From Anaerolineales bacterium (GTDB lineage: Bacteria; Chloroflexota; Anaerolineae; Anaerolineales; DRMV01), in NCBI GenBank assembly GCA_026985785.1, contig JALSPT010000071.1:1-11618 (forward strand): a stretch of 11,618 nt of DNA, in the 5' to 3' direction. Below the pieces are notes generated by a model. That model was not told the DNA's origin. It made no database searches and saw only the letters and a list, made by a program, of their open reading frames with translations. The translations under genes were made by a program, and so were the position numbers. This document shows, piece after piece, positions 5,736 through 11,618 of the stretch; the stretch's first letter is position 1; every line of letters begins with the position of its first letter.

Positions 5736-6595
5736 AACGCGCCTGGATCCTTCTGCTTTTGACCGGGGTGTGGCTGACGGCGTGTAGCCGCCAGGGGGCG
5801 GCTCGCGCCGACGTGTCGCGGGTAGTTTCCACGGCGGCGATCGTGCGCTTTGCCGTCATCGGCGATTTCGGCGTCGCCGGCCCGCCCGCTCAGGCCGTGA
5901 CCGATATGGTGCACGGCTGGCAGCCTGATTTCATCCTCACCGTGGGCGACAACGCCTACGACCCCGACACCCCCCAGGGCATTCAAAACGAGGTGCTGCG
6001 TTACTACGGAGAGGACATCGCCGCGCACCGTTTCTTCCCCACCTTGGGCAACCACGATTGGGACGACGGCGATATCCACCTTTACCTGCGCTACTTGGCG
6101 CCGCCGGAAGGCCGCCGGTATTACACTTTCGTCTGGGGGCCGGTGCAGGTTTTCGTGCTCGATAGCGATTACCACGAACCGGACGGCATCGATGCCCACA
6201 GCCCGCAAGCGCACTGGCTGCAGGCGGGGCTGGCGGCTTCTGGGGCGGCGTGGAAACTGGTGGCCTTGCACCATCCGCCGTACTCCTCCGGCCAGCGCCA
6301 CGGCAGCACACCCGCCCTCCAGTGGCCTTACGCTGCCTGGGGCGCCGATGCCGTGTTCGCCGGTCACGATCACGAATACGAGCGCATTGTGCGCGAGGGC
6401 ATCGTGTATTTCGTGGACGGGTTAGGCGGCGTGCCCCATCCTTACCATTTCCGCCCCACGCCGGTGGCGGGCAGCGTGGTGCGCTATCGCGACAACTACG
6501 GCGCGTTGCAGGTGGAAGCCAGTGCCCAGCGGATCACCTTTCGCTTCATCACCGTGGACGGGCAGATGGTGGACACGTACACCTTGCATAAGTGA
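5732..6595 (+). CDS. Lipoprotein metallophosphoesterase (calcineurin-like)
   Basis: A 287-residue calcineurin-like phosphoesterase, related in layout to purple acid phosphatases. The GTG at 5732 is preferred over the adjacent GTG at 5729 because it gives the usual MKR signal-peptide start. The signal peptide (1-17) ends in a lipobox LTAC with Cys18 as the probable lipidated residue, so the enzyme is likely tethered outside the membrane. Metal-binding motifs are in order: GDFG (Asp45), GDNAY (Asp73), GNHDW (Asn107, His108), LHHPPY (His180/181) and GHDHEYE (His212, His214). All the expected ligands are present, so it should be active. The substrate (phosphomonoester, diester or nucleotide) is not evident. 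The start overlaps the nadK stop by GTGA. Confidence 0.9.
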   Translation: MKRAWILLLLTGVWLTACSRQGAARADVSRVVSTAAIVRFAVIGDFGVAGPPAQAVTDMVHGWQPDFILTVGDNAYDPDTPQGIQNEVLRYYGEDIAAHRFFPTLGNHDWDDGDIHLYLRYLAPPEGRRYYTFVWGPVQVFVLDSDYHEPDGIDAHSPQAHWLQAGLAASGAAWKLVALHHPPYSSGQRHGSTPALQWPYAAWGADAVFAGHDHEYERIVREGIVYFVDGLGGVPHPYHFRPTPVAGSVVRYRDNYGALQVEASAQRITFRFITVDGQMVDTYTLHK

Positions 6596-6607
6596 GCCCC
6601 GCCCTCT

Positions 6608-6616
6608 TGGTATAAT
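6608..6616 (+). promoter_or_regulatory. Extended -10 promoter of the flippase-like gene (TGG TATAAT)
   Basis: TGG plus a perfect TATAAT ends seven bases before the ATG at 6624. Transcription would start at or beside that ATG, giving a leaderless mRNA. There is no Shine-Dalgarno site in the 28-nt gap. TTGCAT at 6584-6589 could be a poor -35 but is spaced 21 nt away. An ATG overlapping the -10 (6615) is in frame but would lie upstream of the predicted transcript. Confidence 0.65.
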
Positions 6617-6623
6617 GCCCCCC

Positions 6624-7661
6624 ATGCGCAAACTGCTCTTTGCCCTGGCCTTGCTGCTGGGGGTTTTGTTTCTCATTGGACGTGTGGCCGAGTTCCATAC
6701 CATCGTAGCCACATTCAAGCGGGGCAATCTGTATTTTCTCGGCCTGGCGTTGGTGGTGCAGGTGCTGTGGTACCTGAACGCGGGGCTGCATCTGAAAACG
6801 CTCTATCGCGCCTTGGGGCTGGGTGAAACGCTGCCCCGCCTGGCGCTGATGGCGTTGGGCGCCAATTTCTTTGGCGTGGTGGTGCCCAGCGGGGGGATGA
6901 GCGGCCTGACGGTGTACATCGCCGAAGCACGACAGCAGGGCTACCCCGCCACCCGCGCCACGGTGGCGGGTGTGGTTTACATGTTCTTCGAATACTTCGG
7001 CTTCTTGTTCGTGCTGGCCTTGGGATGGGTGGTGCTGATTCGCCGCAACCACCTGACGGCAGCCGAGATCACGGCCTCGGTGCTGATGGCGGCGTTGGCC
7101 GTTGGGCTGGGCTTTCTGCTTTATCTTGGAACCTATTCCGGTCCCCTCCTGGGACGCGTGCTCGCCGGACTGGCCCACGGCGTCAATCGGCTGCTATGGC
7201 CTTTGCTCCACCGCCCGTATGTTTCCGAAAGCCGGGCGCACTTTTTGGGCATCGAAGCCGGCGAGGGTTTGCGCGCCCTGCGCCGCCAACCGCGTATGGT
7301 GGTGTTGCCGGCCATCCTGGGCATGGTCAGCAAAGCCTTGCAAATTGTGGTGCTGTGGCTGGTGTTTTTGGCCTTTCGGGTGCCTTACTCGCTGGGCACC
7401 ATCGTTGGGGGCTATGCGGTAGCAATGCTTTTCATGATCATCTCGCCCACCCCCTCCGGCATCGGCATCGTGGAAGGCGTGATGGCCGTGGCGCTGAATT
7501 CGCTCAATGTGCCGCTGGGGGCTGCGGCGGTGATTACGGTGGCTTATCGCGGCATCACGTTGTGGATTCCGCTCCTGCTGGGGCCGTGGTCGTTGCGCCT
7601 GCTTGGGCGGCTGCCACGCCCAGCGGCTACTGCATTGGAAGAAGGGAGGCCGTTGTCATGA
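6624..7661 (+). CDS. Flippase-like membrane protein, LPG-synthase transmembrane (UPF0104) family
   Basis: A 345-residue polytopic membrane protein with about eight hydrophobic segments. Family motifs are visible: NFFGVVVPSGGMSG in the first third, ISPTPSGIGIVEG in the last third, and YRGITLWIPLLLGP near the C-terminus. These are characteristic of the lysylphosphatidylglycerol synthase transmembrane domain family (COG0392). No cytoplasmic aminoacyl-transferase domain is attached, so it is not a full MprF. Stand-alone members are thought to move lipids or lipid-linked intermediates, but most are uncharacterised. The ATG at 6624 was chosen over the in-frame ATG at 6615 because the latter lies inside the -10 element. 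The gene overlaps the next by ATGA, so the two products probably work together in the cell envelope. Confidence 0.88.
   Translation: MRKLLFALALLLGVLFLIGRVAEFHTIVATFKRGNLYFLGLALVVQVLWYLNAGLHLKTLYRALGLGETLPRLALMALGANFFGVVVPSGGMSGLTVYIAEARQQGYPATRATVAGVVYMFFEYFGFLFVLALGWVVLIRRNHLTAAEITASVLMAALAVGLGFLLYLGTYSGPLLGRVLAGLAHGVNRLLWPLLHRPYVSESRAHFLGIEAGEGLRALRRQPRMVVLPAILGMVSKALQIVVLWLVFLAFRVPYSLGTIVGGYAVAMLFMIISPTPSGIGIVEGVMAVALNSLNVPLGAAAVITVAYRGITLWIPLLLGPWSLRLLGRLPRPAATALEEGRPLS
7644..7649 (+). promoter_or_regulatory. Ribosome binding site of the large membrane protein
   Basis: GGGAGG lies eight bases before the ATG at 7658. It sets the start there rather than at the much longer open frame reaching back to 7025, which merely shadows the upstream gene. 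Confidence 0.6.
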
Positions 7662-9673
7662 GCAGGGTTGCCAAAGGCGTGGTAACGCTGATCGGCTGGT
7701 GGTTGATCGTTGCCACCTGGCGTCCGTGGCATTTGACGGGCGGCTTGCGGCACCACAGCCCGGCGGCGATTGGATTGGCTGCCGGGCTGGTGGGCGTGGG
7801 CGGGTTGCTGGGGGTGTGGCTCTTCTTCCCGCACCAGGGAGGCAGGGTTTTGCGAGGGGCGCTGCACCTGCGGGCGCGCCTGGGGTGGCTGCGGTGGCCG
7901 TTGGCCGTCGCGTGGGCGGCGGTTTTCCCCCTCGCCGCGCTGTATGTGCACCCTTTGGTGGTCAAACTCGCCCCTTCGAGCGCCCGCTGGTTGGCCTACG
8001 GCGTCTTCGTCTTCGGCGCGGCGCTGCTCCTTGCCCCACTCAGCGCCGATACCTTGCGCCTGCCCGACTTGCTGCGCGGCGGGCTGCTGGTTGCTGCGAC
8101 CTTTGCTTTTCTGGCCGCTTACACTAACGTCACCGCTTACCCCTTCACGCTCACCTGGTCGGAAGGCAATCGTTTGTGGGATTACTCGCTTTTCTTCGGA
8201 CGCGGGCGCTATCTGTACCCGCCCGGCCGCCCCATCTTTTCGTACACCGACCCAGGCCGTCGCTTGTTGTGGGGGTTGATTTTTCTCGTTCCCGGTGTCA
8301 ACATCTTTTGGGTGCGGTTTTGGAATGCCGTCCTGTTTTCCGTGCCTTATGTCCTGTTGGGGTGGATGGCTTTTCGCCGACCGCGCGCGCTGAGCGCGAC
8401 GGGCTTGTGGGCAGGATTGTGGGGGTATCTGTTCATCGCCCAGGGGCCGATTTACGCCCCCTTGGTGCTGAGTGCCCTGCTGGTGCTGATTGCCGAGACG
8501 GCCTCATCGCTGGGGGTGGGCGTGCCCCTGATGCTGGCGGCGGGCTATTACGCGGCGCTCACCCGTTTTACCTGGCTGTTTGCGCCCGCGCTGTGGGCGG
8601 TGCTGCTTGCGGCAGCGCGCTTGAAACCCTCGGAGAATGTCCGCCCGGCTGTGCGCCGTGCGCTGTGGTTGGGAGGGAGCGGCCTGGCGGGCGCGCTGCT
8701 CAGCGGCAAGGCGCTGTTCACCTTCGTCGATACCGCGACTGCGATGGCCGGAAAAATTTTGGGCCATGCCGCCCCCGCTGCGCCGGCGGCCAACGTCGCT
8801 TCCAGCCAGCCCCTGCTGTGGGGGCGGCTGGCGCCCAACCCCACCTTCCCGCCGGGGATTGTGCTTGGGCTGCTGCTGGCCGTAGGGCCGGTGGTGACGT
8901 TGTGGTGGCTGTGGTACCGGCGTGGCCTCTGGCGGTTGCCCCGCCGCGCGGCATGGGGTGTGTTTGGCATTTTGGGGTTCTTCTTGGCCGTTGGGGTGGT
9001 GGCCAGCCTGAAAATCGGCGGCGGCAGCAACCTGCACAACCTGGATATGTTCTTGTTGGGCGTTTTGTTCGTGACCGCGGTGCTCTGGCAGCGGGGAGGC
9101 GGTGCACACATTGGTCAATCCCTCTGGAAGCGTGGTGAACAGGCGGTGCTTGTGGCGCTGGTGCTTTTTCCGATGTACTTTGTCTTTCTCTACAGCCGTC
9201 CCGTTCCCACTTTGCCGCCGCGCGCCCATTGGCAACAGGCTTTGAGCCGCACGGCTCAGGCGGTGCAGGATGCCGTGGTGCAGGGCGGCGAGGTGCTTTT
9301 CATCGACCAGCGCCAATTGCTGACCTTTGTGCTGGGGCGCGAGGTGCCGTTGATTCCCGAATACGAGAAAAAGTACATGATGGATCAGGCGATGGCAGCC
9401 AACAAGGCGTATTTTGCGCGTTACTACCACGATCTGGCTACCCATCGCTTTGCGCTCATCGTCACCGAGCCGTTGCATGTGCGTTACAAATTAGCCGAGG
9501 CGGGCAGTTTTGCTGCCGAAAACAATGCCTGGGTGCGTTGGGTCAGCGTGCCCACCCTATGCTATTACCGACCGCTGGCCGTGTTCCCGGAAGAGGGGCT
9601 GGAACTGCTGGTGCCGCGCGAAGAGAAACTACGCTGTGAGCAGGCGCTGCCCGTGCCCCCGTCCGACGAATGA
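7658..9673 (+). CDS. Large polytopic membrane protein, possible GT-C type glycosyltransferase
   Basis: A 671-residue protein with about 12 hydrophobic segments across residues 1 to about 510, then a soluble C-terminal domain of about 150 residues. I do not recognise a named family. The layout (many membrane helices, a conserved-looking acidic loop, and a soluble tail) resembles GT-C glycosyltransferases that use lipid-linked sugars. The loop after the fifth or sixth helix reads TLTWSEGNRLWDYSLFF with Glu169, and could hold the catalytic acid; this is inference. It is followed by a Tyr/Pro-rich stretch (RYLYPPGRPIFSYTDPGRR). The C-terminal domain has no motif I can place. The start overlaps the flippase-like stop by ATGA, consistent with a shared envelope-glycan or glycolipid role. 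A purely structural or transport role is possible. Confidence 0.75.
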   Translation: MSRVAKGVVTLIGWWLIVATWRPWHLTGGLRHHSPAAIGLAAGLVGVGGLLGVWLFFPHQGGRVLRGALHLRARLGWLRWPLAVAWAAVFPLAALYVHPLVVKLAPSSARWLAYGVFVFGAALLLAPLSADTLRLPDLLRGGLLVAATFAFLAAYTNVTAYPFTLTWSEGNRLWDYSLFFGRGRYLYPPGRPIFSYTDPGRRLLWGLIFLVPGVNIFWVRFWNAVLFSVPYVLLGWMAFRRPRALSATGLWAGLWGYLFIAQGPIYAPLVLSALLVLIAETASSLGVGVPLMLAAGYYAALTRFTWLFAPALWAVLLAAARLKPSENVRPAVRRALWLGGSGLAGALLSGKALFTFVDTATAMAGKILGHAAPAAPAANVASSQPLLWGRLAPNPTFPPGIVLGLLLAVGPVVTLWWLWYRRGLWRLPRRAAWGVFGILGFFLAVGVVASLKIGGGSNLHNLDMFLLGVLFVTAVLWQRGGGAHIGQSLWKRGEQAVLVALVLFPMYFVFLYSRPVPTLPPRAHWQQALSRTAQAVQDAVVQGGEVLFIDQRQLLTFVLGREVPLIPEYEKKYMMDQAMAANKAYFARYYHDLATHRFALIVTEPLHVRYKLAEAGSFAAENNAWVRWVSVPTLCYYRPLAVFPEEGLELLVPREEKLRCEQALPVPPSDE

Positions 9674-9695
9674 ACATCGCTTGGCGGAAAAACAT

Positions 9696-9723
9696 TCGGG
9701 GAACCCTTGGATGGGTTCCCCGA
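9696..9723 (-). terminator. Hairpin terminator between convergent genes
   Basis: A perfect 11-bp inverted repeat (9696-9706 and 9713-9723, core CGGGGAACCC) encloses a six-base loop TTGGAT. Read on the minus strand, the hairpin is followed after three bases (ATG) by TTTTT (9692-9688), the layout of an intrinsic terminator for the S9 hydrolase gene. On the plus strand there is no T-tract after the hairpin, so it may block the large membrane-protein transcript less efficiently. Confidence 0.85.
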
Positions 9724-9750
9724 CGATCATCATGGTAAGTTGAAGTAGCC

Positions 9751-11618
9751 TTATCTCGTATTGACGTGTGCCTCATCGCCGTGGCCGGGTTGCAAAAAGC
9801 GATCCATCCACCCGGCGATGTGCTCCAGCCGGGCGATGCGCTTGTCAGTGCGCCCGACGCGCGAAAGGCCGTGCGGCTCGCCGGGGAAGCGCACGAATTC
9901 GGTTTCCACACCGCTGAACTTCAGCGCGGCGTAGGCCTGCTCGCCTTGGTCAATGGGGCAGCGCAGGTCTTGCTCGCTGTGGATGATCAGCGTAGGCGTG
10001 GTGGCCTGGTGCAGGTAGGGCAGCGGCGAGGTGCGCCAGTAGTCGTCCAGCGCCTCCCACGGCGGCTTGCCCACGCCGATGAGGTGCTGGGTGAGGAAGT
10101 TCATGTCGCTCGCGCCCCACATGCTGATGTGGTTGGAGACCGACCGCTGCGCCACGGCGGCCTTGAAGCGCCCGGTGTGGCCGACCACCCAGAGGGTCAT
10201 GTAGCCGCCGTAACTGCCGCCGGTCACGCCCATCCTGTTTTCGTCCACGTAAGGCAATTGGGCAAGGTAATCGGCCCAGGCCATGATGTCGCTGTAATCG
10301 CGGTCGCCCCAGTTGCCCCAGATGGCTTTGGTGTGGGCTTCGCCGTAGCCGGTGCCGCCGCGCGGGTTGCAGAAAGCCACGACGTACCCCTTGGCTGCTA
10401 AGGTGTAGAACTCGTGCATCATCAGGAAGCCGTACTGGGTCATCGGGCCGCCGTGAATTTCCAGAATCAGCGGATATTTGCGGCTGGGGTCGAAATCGGG
10501 CGGCTTCAAAATCCAGCCTTGCAGGCGGTAGCCGTCTTCGGGGTTGGTGAACCAGACTTCCTCGGTTTCGCCCAAGGTGGTACGGCGCAGCCAGGCGTTG
10601 ACGCGGGTAAGTTGGCGGGTGCGGCCGGTGGGCAAATCCAGGCGGTAAATCTGGCCGGGGTCGGTCAGGTCGCCGTAGAAGTAAACCAAAGTGCGGCCAT
10701 CGGAAGCCATCTCCAGCGCGCCCACCGCGCCCGGCTCGTCCACCACGGTTTCCAGGCCGCTGCCATCGCGGGCGATGCGGCAGAGTTGCACCCGCCCGTG
10801 GACGGCGTTGTGGAAGTAAAGCGTCTCGCCATCGGGCGACCAGCGGGGCGGGGTGGTGGTGACGGCGGCGATGAGGTCGTTGATGACGTCGGCGGCGGTG
10901 TGCAGGCCGTGGGGTGCGGTCAGGTTGCGGGGCTTGGCGCTGCCGTCGGCGGGCATCACCCAGAGGGAAGTGGCGCGCCACCACTCGAACAGCCCCTCGC
11001 TGCCCAAATAGGCCAGCCAGCGGCCATCGGGCGAAAGCGAAAGCCCGCCCTTGGGGCCCGCGGGGGTGGGCAGGCGCTCCGGCTCGCCGCCTTCTGCCGG
11101 AATGCGGAAGATGTCGATCGCGTCGGGGTTGCGGTCGGGGTCGGGCTGGCGGTTGCTGAGGTAGTAAACCCAGCGGCCATCGGGCGACCACACCGCGCCC
11201 ATCTCTTCGTAGATGCCGTCGTCGGGGGTGAGTTGCTCCGCTTTGCCGGTGCGGGCGTCCACCAGCCAGAGGTGTTGGGGCTGCTTGGGCAGCAGCCCCG
11301 CGCCGTCGAGTTTGAAGTGCAGGCGGGTAATGTGGAAGAACACCGGCCCCAGGTCTTTCTTGCGGGGGTCTTTCTCGCGCGCCAGATCCTCGGGGTCGGG
11401 CTTGCGGAAGGCCATCAGCAGGCGTTTGCCGTCGGGCGACCATTCCAGGCTGCTGATGCGCCCCTTGAGGTCGGTGAGTTTGCGCGCCTCGCCGCCATCC
11501 ACCGGGATGAGGTAGATTTGCGCCTGCTTTTCGTCGTCGCGGTTGGAGAGGAAGGCGATGGTCTTGCCATCGGGCGACCAGCGGGGCATGGTGTCGTTCT
11601 GGTTGCCGGTGGTGAAGG
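9751..11618 (-). CDS. S9-family prolyl-oligopeptidase-like hydrolase (5' end cut by the window)
   Basis: The gene ends at TAA (9751-9753) and stays open to the window's right edge. The ATG at 11587-11589 lies inside a beta-propeller repeat (preceded by TTGNQNDT), so it is not the real start. Numbering from that Met, residues 1 to about 345 hold six PD40-type propeller repeats with WSPDG or a variant near 4, 50, 134, 184, 250 and 294. The C-terminal alpha/beta-hydrolase domain (about 350-600) has the nucleophile motif GGSYGGY with Ser459, the catalytic Asp541 in SEQDLRCP and His573 in GEPHGLSR. LEIHGGPMTQYG (376-387) gives the oxyanion region. This is an acylaminoacyl-peptidase or dipeptidyl-peptidase type enzyme that cleaves short peptides; the propeller restricts substrate size. 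Its location is unknown because the N-terminus is missing. It converges on the plus-strand genes. Confidence 0.94.
   Translation of the reverse strand, partial: FTTGNQNDTMPRWSPDGKTIAFLSNRDDEKQAQIYLIPVDGGEARKLTDLKGRISSLEWSPDGKRLLMAFRKPDPEDLAREKDPRKKDLGPVFFHITRLHFKLDGAGLLPKQPQHLWLVDARTGKAEQLTPDDGIYEEMGAVWSPDGRWVYYLSNRQPDPDRNPDAIDIFRIPAEGGEPERLPTPAGPKGGLSLSPDGRWLAYLGSEGLFEWWRATSLWVMPADGSAKPRNLTAPHGLHTAADVINDLIAAVTTTPPRWSPDGETLYFHNAVHGRVQLCRIARDGSGLETVVDEPGAVGALEMASDGRTLVYFYGDLTDPGQIYRLDLPTGRTRQLTRVNAWLRRTTLGETEEVWFTNPEDGYRLQGWILKPPDFDPSRKYPLILEIHGGPMTQYGFLMMHEFYTLAAKGYVVAFCNPRGGTGYGEAHTKAIWGNWGDRDYSDIMAWADYLAQLPYVDENRMGVTGGSYGGYMTLWVVGHTGRFKAAVAQRSVSNHISMWGASDMNFLTQHLIGVGKPPWEALDDYWRTSPLPYLHQATTPTLIIHSEQDLRCPIDQGEQAYAALKFSGVETEFVRFPGEPHGLSRVGRTDKRIARLEHIAGWMDRFLQPGHGDEAHVNTR
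10828..11580 (-). repeat. Dispersed 15-bp repeat encoding propeller WSPDG motifs
   Basis: On the plus strand, GCCATCGGGCGACCA or a close variant occurs at 10828-10842, 11023-11034 (partial), 11176-11190, 11428-11442 (one mismatch) and 11566-11580. Each encodes a W-S-P-D-G turn (S-P-D-G in the partial copy) of a beta-propeller blade in the S9 hydrolase. The conserved DNA wording reflects the protein repeat and the strong GC bias, not a mobile element. Confidence 0.7.

Noticed and set aside
7025..7657. Long upstream extension of the large membrane protein's frame
   Set aside because: It overlaps the flippase-like gene, reads as low-complexity sequence, and a Shine-Dalgarno site with ATGA overlap marks the start at 7658.
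8504..9478. 324-codon open frame on the minus strand
   Set aside because: Antisense to the membrane protein; His/Gln/Arg-rich with no domain.
9766..10401. 211-codon plus-strand frame inside the S9 hydrolase gene
   Set aside because: Opposite to the catalytic domain with Ser459, Asp541 and His573; no family match.

Overview
The window reads as chromosomal DNA from a high-GC member of the Chloroflexota, most likely class Anaerolineae. The grounds are the protein families and their order (a bacterial translin-like gene and a Cas4-like nuclease between ssb and nadK), a GC-rich intergenic repeat, and extended -10 promoters placed right at start codons. The taxonomic call is inference, since no rRNA or other phylogenetic marker is present. 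I see no tRNA, rRNA, CRISPR array, transposase, integrase or phage gene.

Layout. Positions 1-281 hold no gene. They contain a GC-rich palindromic repeat, a second possible hairpin, a weak -10 element and a Shine-Dalgarno site. Eleven genes then run on the plus strand: an alpha/beta hydrolase, a YacP-type NYN ribonuclease, the AAA+ ATPase RarA, single-stranded DNA-binding protein (ssb), a translin-family protein, a Cas4-like nuclease encoded as two adjacent genes each with one membrane segment, NAD kinase, a lipoprotein metallophosphoesterase, a flippase-like membrane protein (LPG-synthase transmembrane family), and a large polytopic membrane protein. The last gene, an S9-family prolyl-oligopeptidase-like hydrolase, is on the minus strand. 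It converges on the others across a strong hairpin terminator and runs off the right end of the window.

How the genes fit together. The stretch 1083-4817 is rich in nucleic-acid enzymes: a PIN-like RNase, RarA, SSB, translin and a RecB/Cas4-type nuclease. The genes from ssb to the Cas4 N-terminal half are separated by only 3 nt each, so they are probably one translationally coupled unit, perhaps continuing into nadK and the phosphoesterase (GTGA overlap). The flippase-like gene and the large membrane protein overlap by ATGA and probably form a cell-envelope unit driven by a promoter at 6608-6616.

The most unusual item is the split, membrane-anchored Cas4-like protein. One iron-sulfur ligand cysteine and a conserved histidine lie in the first gene, and the catalytic residues plus three more cysteines lie in the second. 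The junction (GGAGGG, then TAA, then A, then GTG) fits either coupled re-initiation or a +1 frameshift. Other points are leaderless-type promoters at rarA and the flippase gene, and a telomere-like G-quadruplex motif between the first two genes.
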